Assembly (NCBI RefSeq): GCF_964355755.1
Contig: NC_092676.1
Span: 11,330,288-11,394,287 of the forward strand
DNA length: 64,000 nucleotides
From: Antedon mediterranea
Taxonomy: Eukaryota; Echinodermata; Crinoidea; Comatulida; Antedonidae
Direction of reading: 5' to 3'
Under the pieces are notes generated by a model that saw only the letters and a program-made list of their open reading frames with translations, made no database searches and was not told the origin of the DNA. Shown one piece after another: positions 49,600-61,200 of the stretch. The stretch's first letter is position 1. The number at the start of each line of letters is the position of its first letter. The translations under genes were made by a program, and so were the position numbers.

Positions 49600-52035
49600 A
49601 ACAAATAGTTGTCTCCAAAGTCAAACTTTTAATTGTTACTGTACTAATATTAGACAGTGATATCTGATAAAACGCAACATTAATTAATATTAATAATACT
49701 GAACCAAATTAAATGTCGTTACTTATCCACAATGGATCAACTACTGTATTGATTATTGGACATTATTTTACTAACTAACATAAGAATGTGATATCTGATA
49801 AAACGCAACAAACTGAATCGAATTAAATATTGTTACTTATCCATAATGGATCGACTACTGTATTGATTACTGCACATTATTTTACTATAACTGCCCAAGT
49901 CAAATTTAAAATTGTTACTGTACTAACATTAGACAGTGATATCTGCAACATACTCAGGACCAAATTAAATACCGTTACTTATCCATAATGGATCGACTAC
50001 TGTATCAATTATTCATTGCACATTATTTTACTATAACTGCCCAAGTCAAATTTAAAATTGTTACACTAATAACACTGGACCAAATTAAATATCGTTGCTT
50101 ATCTCTAACAGAACCCAGGTCGAATATTTTACATGCAGTGTAACTACCGACACACTGTAAAATCACAATTGAGCAAAGACATCGAGGTTACTGGCTGTAT
50201 GCATTAAATTACTAAATATTGTACATTCCTCATATTCCATTACTCTGAACAGAATACACGATATGATAAAACCAATAGGGGCTATTGGATTTCTTTTTAC
50301 ATGATTTGTGACAGCATCATTTATAAATTTGATTATATCACACTGTAATGATACTGGATTTTACCGCAAAGGCAAGTCAATCCCATTTTACATATTATTT
50401 AGTGAAGGACAAGAAACATGTTGCTGCATTGCGATCGCTTTGTGGTGACAGGATGGACAAACCTGCAGTCACTGCCCATGTATGCAAGATATATGGGTTT
50501 AAAAGCATGAACAGTATTAATGAGGCCAGGTACCAATCGCTTCGCAAAATGACAACTGGAAAGAAGAAATTCAAGAAGATCAACTGTTCGTCATTGCCAC
50601 CATGTGAAATCACAATCACCCAGCATCTGTTGAGGGCAAATTATGTATATCTATTATGTGGAGACACGCTCATACTCCTCAGCCAACACAAAACCTACAC
50701 CCATTAAACTATGATGGGTTGATAATGGTGATGGAAGGTATGTACCTAAATGGTTTGAAGGAAATGCTCTACCAGATACGTTGACTAGTGATCCACACTC
50801 GGAACAAAGTGCTGAATCAAACACAGTTCTTGACGATACTTATTCAGGAATATTGGAACAAAGTTATGATGAAGAACTTGAAATAATATATTTTGAAGCT
50901 GAAATCGATGATGACCAACCTTGGAGTGATGACAGAGAAAGTGACTGTGATGATGACGAATAGATAAACTCAAAAGATTATGCATTACGGCTGATTTAAT
51001 AGTTTTTAATCGTTTACATAAAACATTTGAGAGTTTTGAAGTAAATATTGTATAATATTGTATAATATATCAAATGTAAATACTGAACTATTTGATCCAT
51101 AGATAGTTGGCAAGAAGAATCCAGTATCATTACAGTGTGATATAATCAAATTTATAAATGACGCTGTCACAAATCATGTAAAAAGAAATCCAATAGCCCC
51201 TATTGGTTTTATTATATCGTGTATTCTGTTTAGCTAGTAACAATGGAATATGATGAATGTACAATATTCAGTTATTTAATGCATACAGCCAGTAACCTCG
51301 ATGTCTTTGCTCAATTGTGCTTTTACAGTGTGTCGGTAGTTACACTGCATGTAAAATATTCGACCTGGGTTCAGTGCAATAATCAATACAGTAGTCGATC
51401 CATTGTGGATAAGTAATGATATTTAATTTTGTCCAGTATTATTAATATCTTTTATCAGATATCACTGTATAATGTTAGTACAGTAACAATTTTAAATTTG
51501 ACTTAGGCAGTTATAGTAAAATAATGTGCAATAATCGATACAGTAGTCGATCCATTATGGATAAGTAACGATATTTAATTTGGTCCTGAGTATGCATTTT
51601 ATCAGATATCACTGTATAATGTTAGTACAGTAACAATTTTAAATTTGACTTGGGCAGTTTATAGTAAAATAATGTGCAATAATCGATACAGTAGTCGATC
51701 CATTATGGATAAGTAACGATATTTAATTTGGTCCTGAGTATGTTGCATTTTATCAGATATCACTGTCTAATGTTAGTAGTACAGTAACAATTTTATATTT
51801 GACTAGGGCAGTTATAGTAAAATAATGTGCAGTAATCAATACAGTAGTCGATCCATTGTGGATAAGTAACGATATTTAATTTGGTTCAGTATTATTAATA
51901 TTAATTAATGTTGCCTTTTATCAGATATCACTGCCTAATGTTAGTACAGTAACAATTAAAAATTTGACTTTGTTTGAGTTAAAGTAAAACAATGTGCAGT
52001 AATCGATACAGTAGTCGATCCATTATGGACAAGTA
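49600..52035. mobile_element. Foldback-type element with tandem-repeat arms around a DTDV/CXC gene fragment
   Basis: The left arm (about 49600-50357) and right arm (51119-52035) are inverted copies. Each contains several tandem units of about 120-180 bases with CTTATCCATAATGGATCGAC, GTTACTGTACTAA and AGTGATATCTGATAAAA. The inner edges are exact: CACTGTAATGATACTGG (50341-50357) against CCAGTATCATTACAGTG (51119-51135). The centre holds the gene fragment at 50348-50963. Outer ends and target duplication could not be fixed. Confidence 0.7.
50348..50963 (+). pseudogene. C-terminal fragment of the same DTDV/CXC gene family
   Basis: Frame 50348-50707 contains AHVCKIYGFKSMNSINEARY, LPPCEITITQHLLRANYVYL, matching the part of the family after the DTDV region (compare VCILYS...LPTTMETLRSHVERAYY in the copy at 29.5-31.2 kb). 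A frame change near 50660-50700 and a TGA just before a Trp codon (50712-50717) lead to the second frame, with WVDNGDGRYVPKWFEGNALP and an acidic end (DDDQPWSDDRESDCDDDE) to the stop at 50963. The N-terminal half and the Cys-rich tail are missing. It is broken, enclosed by the foldback arms and their only coding cargo. Confidence 0.65.
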
Positions 52036-52396
52036 ACGATGTTTAAAATGTTGGCAGATTAAGTTATTTGTTGGTTTTTATCAGTCTAATTCACATGAAA
52101 ACGGTTACTTTTTTAAAATTTAAATTGAGTTAAAAATACATTAATAGTGTGCAATCGATAGTCTAATCTATACCTTACCAATTCTCTAAGTGATTATGTT
52201 GAATTCGAACTATTATTTACTTTACTATTATGTTATGTTATGTTAAAAAATGTTGCAAATTTAGATTTCGTTGCCTTTTTTCATATAGACATATCACTAG
52301 TGTCTAGTGTGTAATTAAAACAATATTTAAATGGAGTTATAATAATAATGTACAATAATCGGTACCGGTGTCGATCATTATGAGTGTAATTATTTA

Positions 52397-53330
52397 GTTT
52401 ATCTGAAAAATATTCTTCAATTATATTATTTTGATCGAAATAATGATTTTGATATAATATTGATTGTTCAAAATGTTACACAAATCTGCTGTTGGTTAGT
52501 TTAAGTGTTTTTGTTGGTGTTATTTATTATTCCAAAATAAAGATATATTTCAATTATAAAATAAAAGTCACACGTTATCGTGAATGTGTTTGTATTATCA
52601 ACATTGTTAATCACGAATGGAGCCTCGGGCATTTGAGCTGCTGTACGTGTACCGGATAAAGTGAAAAAAAAACCATTTTTTTCAAAAATGATTACACACT
52701 TCATGGATAAACCCATTTTGGGCGAGTTCCTAAGAGTTTGATGTTTGATGATTTGGTACAGGAAACAACTGCTTTCTTTATTTATTGTTTTAGCATTCTA
52801 CTGTGTATTTATTGTCAGTCCGAGTCGTCCGTATCACGTATTTCTAACTCAGCTGAACGCCATTAAACGACATACGCGCCGAGTATATAGCCGAATAGGG
52901 GGAAACTGCGGACCTTTAGGGCTCGGCTGCTGTCTGAGCTTATGTACAGGATAAAGTTGCATTGGTGTTTTTGACATCCCCAATATATACTGCTGCCATT
53001 AAAAAAAGATTCAACCTTGTATCGCTTCACATGAATAAACCCATTTGGGCGTGGCCCTAAAATGTTGCTATTAGGATAAAGTTGCTGTCATTGGTGATGT
53101 TATCATTAGTAGCCCACTGCGAATGATATCCAAAAAAGTTTATCCTTGTATCGCTTCACATAAATAAATGCATTTTTACCCCCCTATGTTATGATCCCCA
53201 CAGGCCCTATGTACAGGCTGTGACCCGGCAGCAATGTCGAATATTGCATCTCGCCCTAATACGCACCTAACTACATCATCAAACCTTTTGTATCTTTTCA
53301 CATGAATAAATCTTCCGGGCGCCCGGTCTA
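52397..53330 (+). repeat. Right inverted arm (partner 46896-47690), possibly a Penelope pLTR
   Basis: Inverted copy of the left arm, about 140 bp longer because of an internal duplication (GGATAAAGTTGC and CTTGTATCGCTTCACAT occur two to three times). It ends in CCGGGCGCCCGGTCTA at 53315-53330. The Penelope-like ORF starts inside it. Penelope-like elements often have repeated, sometimes inverted, terminal segments (pLTRs), which would explain this arrangement. Confidence 0.7.
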
Positions 53331-55038
53331 CAAATCTAACATCTCAAAACAAGAAAGAGTTGCTCTTAATACATTAAAAAAGGACAAAGAAATAATGGTA
53401 ATGGGTGCCGACAAGGGCAAGTGTATTGTCGTTCAAAATAAGAAAGAGTATGAAAGCAAGGTTAAGGAAATGTTAAACGATCATAACACGTATGAAAAGC
53501 TTACCAAAGATCCTACTCCGGGTTACAAACGGAAGTTAGTTGAGATTTTGAAAAGACTAAAAACCGAAAACAAGATCAATGAAAGCCACTACAGGTTACT
53601 CTATCCTACCGCCGAAAATACACCTAGAATGTACTGTACCACCAAGATCCACAAACAGGGAAATCCTATAAGACCGATAGTGGATTACACCGGGTCGATT
53701 GGATATCAAACCTCAAAAGCCCTTGCCGAGATACTCGCCCCGCTCGTAGGTACCACCGAACATCATGTTGTGAACTCCAAATCTCTCGCGGAGGAAATGA
53801 CAGCGATAATGATTGACGATGGGGACATTCTTAATTCTCACGATGTCGTATCCTTGTTCACTAACACCCCTATCGAAAAAGCCTTGGACGTCATTAAAGA
53901 TAGACTGATAAATGACAAAACTCTAAACCAAAGAACTAATTTAAACCCGGACGACGTTATTGCTCTTTTAGAATTTATCTGCACAACAACATATTTCAGC
54001 TTCAGGGGACAAATTTATCGTCAGATATTTGGTGCTGCCATGGGCAGCCCTGTTAGTGCAATCCTGGCCAATCTGTTTATGGAATGGTTAGAGAGAGAAG
54101 CCATCGCTACATCACCTCTCGATTGTAAGCCGAAGCTGTGGCGTCGCTACGTTGATGATGTGTTAGAGATAATTCAAAAAGACAGTACACAAAAACTTAC
54201 TGACCACCTCAACTCCATCGATCCAACGGGCAACATCAAGTTCACGTTTGAGGAAGAAGATCAGGGAAAAATCCCCTTCCTGGACACATTAATCGTCGGG
54301 AAAGAAGATGGGTCACTGAAATTGCTGGTGTACAGGAAAAAGACACATACTGACCAGTACCTGAACTTCCAATCTCAACACCCGCTACACCAAAAGCTAG
54401 GGGTCATCAGAACGCTCATGGATAGAATGGAGAACATAGTTACAGAGGAGGCGGATAAGAAAGAAGAAGAAGTTAAGATCAGGAATGCGCTTAGGAAATG
54501 TGGATACCCCAAATGGACACTGGACAGAGTCAAACAACAAATAAAAAATAAACAACCAAAGCAGAGAAATAAGAACAAAGAGTCGGAGACACCATCAAAG
54601 GGTATGGTTGTTTTACCTTATGTCGAAGGAGTGGCAGAACAAGCTCAAAGGATTTTTAAGAAATATGGTATTTCCACCGCCATGCATCCAACGAACACTC
54701 TTAAAAGCATTCTAGTCCACCCCAAAGACAAGAAGGACATCACCCAAACAAGTGACATTGTTTACGACATTCCTTGCAAAAGTTGCAAGAAATCGTACAT
54801 TGGGGAAACAGGTCGTCAATTTGGAGTAAGACTGAAAGAACACCAAAAATACACTGATACGGTCACCAACCGTAAATACACCCGGGCAGCTAGAAAGGAA
54901 TCAACATCCGAAATCCACAAATCCGCCATCACAGACCATGCAGCGCAAGAAAACCACATCATCGATTGGGAGGGGGCCAACATTCTTGACAGAGACTCAA
55001 CCCATTTAAGCGTAGAATCAGAGAGGCAATCCAAATAA
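53302..55038 (+). CDS. Penelope-like reverse transcriptase with GIY-YIG endonuclease (5'-truncated, frameshifted at the end)
   Basis: 578 codons. ADKGKCIVVQNKKEY (36-50) and KIHKQGNPIRPIV (115-127) are the Penelope RT start region. HDVVSLFTNTP (180-190, catalytic Asp181), GAAMGSPVSAILANLFME (244-261) and RRYVDDVLEI (281-290, YVDD) are motifs A, B and C. After a basic linker, VYDIPCKSCKKSYIGETGRQ (487-506) with VRLKEH is the GIY-YIG endonuclease. Such elements copy RNA onto a nicked target. The usual N-terminal 150-200 residues are absent: the frame opens inside the inverted arm. At the C-terminus the stop at 55036-55038 comes early; the family ending is still visible in the other two frames (REAIQI, then INRDEGAVYLDHVY up to about 55110), so two small indels are likely. 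GC content is higher than around it. Confidence 0.85.
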   Translation: MNKSSGRPVYKSNISKQERVALNTLKKDKEIMVMGADKGKCIVVQNKKEYESKVKEMLNDHNTYEKLTKDPTPGYKRKLVEILKRLKTENKINESHYRLLYPTAENTPRMYCTTKIHKQGNPIRPIVDYTGSIGYQTSKALAEILAPLVGTTEHHVVNSKSLAEEMTAIMIDDGDILNSHDVVSLFTNTPIEKALDVIKDRLINDKTLNQRTNLNPDDVIALLEFICTTTYFSFRGQIYRQIFGAAMGSPVSAILANLFMEWLEREAIATSPLDCKPKLWRRYVDDVLEIIQKDSTQKLTDHLNSIDPTGNIKFTFEEEDQGKIPFLDTLIVGKEDGSLKLLVYRKKTHTDQYLNFQSQHPLHQKLGVIRTLMDRMENIVTEEADKKEEEVKIRNALRKCGYPKWTLDRVKQQIKNKQPKQRNKNKESETPSKGMVVLPYVEGVAEQAQRIFKKYGISTAMHPTNTLKSILVHPKDKKDITQTSDIVYDIPCKSCKKSYIGETGRQFGVRLKEHQKYTDTVTNRKYTRAARKESTSEIHKSAITDHAAQENHIIDWEGANILDRDSTHLSVESERQSK

Positions 55039-55212
55039 CGCAATCAACCGCGACGAAGGGGCTGTATATCTCGATCACGTATACACATCATTGCTACCAA
55101 AAAGTATGACGTCACCTAGAAACAATAACAACAGATTTCCAGGAAGTAGCAGTGGACCGGATCACTTGTGATCAAGCCATCAGCCAAGATGGCGAAAGCT
55201 AAAGAATGTGAG

Positions 55213-55246
55213 TAATTAGGTGATCATTTAGAATAAAATGATCACC
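55213..55246. repeat. GGTGATCATTTAG...AAATGATCACC hairpin
   Basis: TAGGTGATCATTTAGAATAA with TAAAATGATCACCTA forms a near-perfect hairpin at the border between the Penelope remnant and the tandem array. The inverted array copy at 45.9 kb has the same GGTGATCA next to its terminal palindrome. Confidence 0.6.
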
Positions 55247-55261
55247 TATTGTTATTGTATA

Positions 55262-58200
55262 AAATCTTTATTGGTTATCCGCAACTTAGTTGCGGATAAC
55301 CTATGTGATTGTAAATATCTTTTTTTTTCTTCTTCTTTGTTATTCTTCTTTCTTTCCCAGATTTTTGTCCACAGCATATCCCATATTGCTTGTCAACATA
55401 ACTTTGTATAACTTGGTAAAAAGATTGACATTGAAGTGTAGATGTGCAGCCAAGCTTTTTGACGATGTCAAAGTTGCGTTGCGTAAGATACGCGCGATTT
55501 TATGAATTTCTATAACTGATCATAACTTTAGAACCAACAAATATTCTTTCATTAAACTTAATATCAGGGGCAAACTTTCTACGGATTAAAAATGGCATGT
55601 TTCACAAGAAGTTACGCGCGCACGCGCATTTAAAATTTCAAAATGCGCAAAATTAATTTCTAATCAACTTTTTACGCGTTTCATGTCACTTTGAGCATGT
55701 CAAAAATTCCCACGGGCGCGCAATTTTTTACGCACGCGGTGCGCACGTAGCGATAAAAACATATTTTTTTCTCTTGAATTATATTTTTCAAGCCTTTCCT
55801 AGTAATTTTGAAAACAATTTAGACCTTTTCCAGTTTAAATAACGCCATACGAACACGTTGAATTAGACAATTTGTGCGCGTTTTTTATGAAAAAGCTTAA
55901 AAAATCATCAAAATAATGTCTTTTTTTAAACAGTCATAGTTTCTAAAGTAAACCGTGAACCGGTTATTTTTATTACAAAATCTAGAAGTTGATGAGTTGC
56001 AGATATCGGATCATGCATCGATAAGGCTAAAAAAACATTGTGACGTAATCGTTTGGCCACACGAATGTAAAATATAGGATTTTTGTCTGTTTCGTTATTG
56101 CTCATCACATTCAATGGAGCGCATCACGCTTATCTGTATTCCTTTTTCTCCTATATTTATATATTGTTTAGGTCAATCAACTTTCTTTAGCATGAGATAA
56201 AAATATTTAAATTTTTATAACGTCATCATGCCTAAAAATTTTAATTACTTGGGTCATTAATTTCATCTTTACAGTAAATTTTAATCTGTAATACCTCGTA
56301 AGAATAAAATGTGATAATCACGATTAAAACGTTTTCTGGAAGCTATAGGATTGTAGATACGTACGAATTCATGTAAACATTTTGCCAATCGGATGTTGTG
56401 ACGTCATCATATTGCCAGTTGAATAAAAAAAGTCGTATTTTCATATTTTGCGTAATAGTTCATCACATTTAAATGTGCGCGCACCAACATTTTACGTATT
56501 CAAATTTCTTCTACACGTTAATATGTTGTTGCTAAGATAATTTTCTTCAGAAATTGCTATCGTTGTGTTGTTTTTTTTATGACGTCATCATGTTAAATAT
56601 TTGAATTAAAGGCAGGTCCATTAATTCAGTTAATATGTCATATAATATACAGTAGTACAATGTACACCAGCATAGTCTCTGATGTGAGCAAATTGTTGTT
56701 TGCCGCCCTCTGTATCATGTAGAATTAATGTCTCCTTTTATACACAGTGTACTGTATAATTATAATACAAGGCGAAAATACAGGACCACCTCTTATAGTT
56801 TTTAACGTATGACGTGCACGTGGCATCTGTCGTGCGGATAACTAACTCGTCAAAGTGACGAGTTTCATGTCTAGTTGGTTATCCGCAACGAAGTTGCAGG
56901 ATAACCTCTTGTGATTGTACGAAATCATCAACATCAACTTTTTATTTTTTGGTTATCCGCAACGAAGTTGCAGGATAACCTCTTGTGATTGTACGAAATC
57001 ATCATCAACATCTTTTTTAGTTATCCGCATTGAGCGGATAACTCCTTGTTATTGTCCAGATTCTTTTTGGTTATCCGCAACTTAGTTGCAGGATAACCCA
57101 TGTGATTGTAAATATCTTTTTTGGTTATCCGCACTTGGCGGATAACCTCTTGTTATTGTCAGGATCTTTTTTTTTTTTTTTTTTTTTCTTTATTCTTCTT
57201 TCTTTCCACGAATTTTGTTCGCAGCGTATCTCTAATTCTGGCCAACATATGATTGTATAACTTTGTCAAAAGGTTGCCCTGTAGCTGTAGATGTGCAAGA
57301 AACTTTTTTTTAAAAATTTCGAGTCGCGCAGCGTAAGTTACGCGCGATTTTATGAATTTCAATGATTGATCATAGAATAAAAACTAATAATCATTTTGTA
57401 TTGAAACTTGGAGAAACTTTAAGTGATATCATGCGCAAAGTTTCTATGGATTGAAAATGGCATGTTTCAAAAAAAGTTACGCGCGCACGCGCGTTTAAAA
57501 TTTCAAAATGCGTAAAATTAATTTCTAATCAACTTTCTACGCGTTTCAGGTCATTTTGAACATTTCAAAAATTCCCACGCGTGCGCAATTTTTTTACGCG
57601 CGCGTGCGCTTTTAGCGCAAAAACATCTTCTTTTTGCTTGATTTTTGTTTTTTCAGCCTTTTCTAGTAAATTTACCAATTTTCAATCAATTTCAACTTAA
57701 AATTACGTCATACGAGCACGTAGAATTGAACAATTTGTGCGCGTTTTTGATGAAAAAGTTCAACAATTCGTGAAAAGTATGCCTTTTTTAAAACAGTCAT
57801 AGATTCTAAACTCCATGGTGAACTTTTTTAAAATTTCAGATTCTGGAAGTAGATGAGTTGTATTTCTCGAATCATGCATCGATATGGCTAACCGGACATT
57901 GTGACGTCATCATATGGCCACTCGAATATAAAATATAGGATTTTTGTCTCTTTCGCATAGCTCATCACATTTAATAGAGCGCATCTCCACTTATCCGTAT
58001 TCCATTTCCCGCCATTTTGTTATATTGTCTAGGCCAATCAATTATCTTTCGCATAATCTACCATTTTTTAAATTGTGATGACGTCATCATGTCCAAAAGC
58101 GTCAATAACTTTGGTCTCTTATTTTCACCTATTCTGCACTGTATGTAGTACGTATACAGAATATAGCGTATACCGTATATACTTTGACGCGACGCAAAAT

Positions 58201-61200
58201 TGAGAGCGCACTAACATTATTTCAATGGCGTAATCGTATTTCTGCGCGCAATATTCTAACGTATGACGTGCACGTGGCATTTGCGCTGCGGATAACCTAA
58301 CTCGTCCGTAGTGACGAGTTCAAATCTAGTTTTTCATCATCTTTGTTCTTCTTTCTTTTCCTGATTTTTGTGAGCAGCATATCCCCTATTGCTTGTGAAT
58401 ATATCTTTTGTATAACTTTGTCATTATATGGACATTTATCTGAAGTTGTGCACCTCCATATTTTGAATGACGTCAGAGTTGCGCAACGTGACTTACGCGC
58501 GATTTTATGAATTTCAATGATTGATCATAAGATAAAAAATGAAAGTCATTTTGTATTGACATTTGGTGAATATTTAAGTCATATCAAAGGCAAACTTTCT
58601 ATGGATTAAAAATGGCATGTTTTACAAGAAGTTACGCGCGCACGCGCATTTAAAGTTTCAAAATGCGCAAAATTAATTTCTAATCAACTTTCTGCGGTGA
58701 TCATGACATTTTGAGCATGTCAAAAATTACCGCGCACGCGAAAAATTTTACACGTAAGGTGCGCACGGAGCATGAAAAATATGTTTTTTTCTCTTGAATT
58801 GTGATTTTCCAGCATTTCCTAGTCATTTAAAAAAGGATTGGCATCATTGCAAATTAAAATGACGTCATACGAACACGTTGATTTATACCAATTGCGCCCG
58901 TTTTAGTTGAAAAAGTTATAAAATATTGTCAAAATAATGCCTATTTTGAATCTATTATAGCTCTTCAGGATCAATGGTGACCCCCAATTGTTTTAACTTA
59001 TTATGTAAGAAGATAAATTGTAGATATGAATTCATACAAAATTTTTACCTCTCGGATGTTATGACGTCATCGTATGGCCACACGAATAAAAAAAATATAG
59101 GATTTTTGTCTTTTTCGTTATTGCTCATCACATTCAACAGAGCGCATCTTGCTTATACGTATTCCATTTCCCCCAAGATTTTAATATTGTCTACGTCAAT
59201 CAACTATCTTTCAAATGAGTTAAAAATATTTTAATTTTTTTGACGTCATCATGTCTTAAAATGTAAATAACGTGGGTCACTTATTTTCATCTTTACAGAA
59301 AATTTCAATCTGTTATAGCTCGTCAGAATAAAAAGTGATAATCATGATTAAAATGTTTTCTGGAAGGTATTAGATTGTAGATATGAATTCATGTCAATAT
59401 TTTGCCAATCAGATGTTGTGATGTCATCATATGGCCAATTAAATTCAAAAAGTCATATTTTCATCTCTTGCGTAAAAGTTCATTGCGTTTAAACGAGAGC
59501 GCATTTCACTTTCACGTGCCCAAAATTCTTCAAATTTGTATTAATGTAATTATTTAGATAAATATCTTCTAAAATTGTTATCTTTATATGCCAATTTGAT
59601 AACGTCATCGTGTTAATAATTGGATTTAAAAGATGGGTCTCGTAATTTCGTCTATGCTACACTGTATATAACATACAGTGTATTCTGTAAACACTTTAAT
59701 ATGCTGTATGCTACAAAATAGGTACAATTCAGCACTGTAAACATTCTTAATTAATGTCATAGGATGGCATAATAATTGTCGAAGTTCATATAGTTTAAAG
59801 TATGTGCATGTTGCGTTTGCGCGGATAACCCGAACTCGTCAAAGTGACGAGTTCAAATCTAGTTCTATGTTATTAGTTATCCGCATAGTAGCGGATAACT
59901 CCTTGTAATCGTCCTGTTACTTTTTTTAGTTATCCGCTTAGTAGCGGATAACTCCTTGTAACTGTATGAAATCATCTTTTTTTTTTTTTTCTGTATTATT
60001 CTTTCTTTCTGTCAATTTTGTGTCTCGCGTATCTCAAAAACTTGTAAACAAAACATTTTATAACTTTCTCAACATGTGGGCATTCACGTGAAATTGTGCA
60101 CCTCCTATTGTGAATGACGTCAGAATTGCGCAACGTGATTTACGCGCGTTTTAACGAATTTCGCGTATTTAACATAGATCGAAAACCATATAGCAATTTA
60201 AATTGAAACTTAACAAAAGTTTAATTTATATCTTGCGCTAACTGACTGTGGAAAAAAAATGGCATGTTTCACACGAAGTTACGCGCGCACGGGCGTTTAA
60301 AATTTCAAATTGCGAAAAATCAATTTCTAATCAACTTTCTACGCGTTTCATGTCATTTTGAGCATGTCAAAAATTCCCACGCGCGCGTATATTTTTACTC
60401 GCACGGTGCGCACGTAGCGTTGAAAATAAAAAAATTTTCGCGTGATTCATGTTTTTCCAGCCTTTTCTAGTAATTTTACCAACTTTTTAACAATTTTGAC
60501 CTAAAATTACGTCATACGGGCACATCCAATTGGATAATTTACGTGCGTTTTTTATGAAAAAGTTCAAAAATTTGTCAAAATTCGTCAAAATTATGCCTTT
60601 TTTTAAACATTCATAGATTCTAAACTACGAGGTGAACTTTTTTTAAATTATATATTCTGGAAGTTGATGAGTTGTAGATATGGAATCATGCATTAATATG
60701 GCTAATCGGAAATTATAACGTCATCGTATGGCCACGCGAATATAAAATATAGGATTTTTATATCTTTCGTCATAGCGCATCACATTTAATAGAGCGTATC
60801 TCCACTTATACGTTTTTTATTTTCACCCCGATTTTGATATTGTCTAGGTGAATGAACTATCTTTCGCATGAGTTAAAAATATTTTAATTTTTATGACGTC
60901 ATCATGTCGAAAATTGTAAATAATGTGGGTCACTTATTTTCATCTTTACAGTAAATTTCAATCTGTTATAGCTCATCAGAATAAAAAGCGATAATCATGA
61001 TTAAAACGTTTTCTGGAAGCTATGGGATTGTAGATACGAATTCATGTAAACATTTTGCCAACCGGATGTTGTGACGTCATCATATGGCCAGTTGAATAAA
61101 AAAAGGCGTATTTTCATATTTTGCGTAATAGTTCATCACATTTAAAAGGGCGCGCATCTATATTTTACGTATTCAAATTTCTTCTACACGTTAATATATG

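Noticed and set aside
54375-55043. Hydrophobic and other frames on the - strand of the Penelope-like ORF
   Set aside because: Antisense shadows of the RT/endonuclease reading frame.
55290-55505. Frame with a signal-peptide-like start (also 58974-59234, 60264-60470, 61565-61786, 63124-63369)
   Set aside because: They fall at differing places in the non-coding array units and are not kept open from unit to unit.
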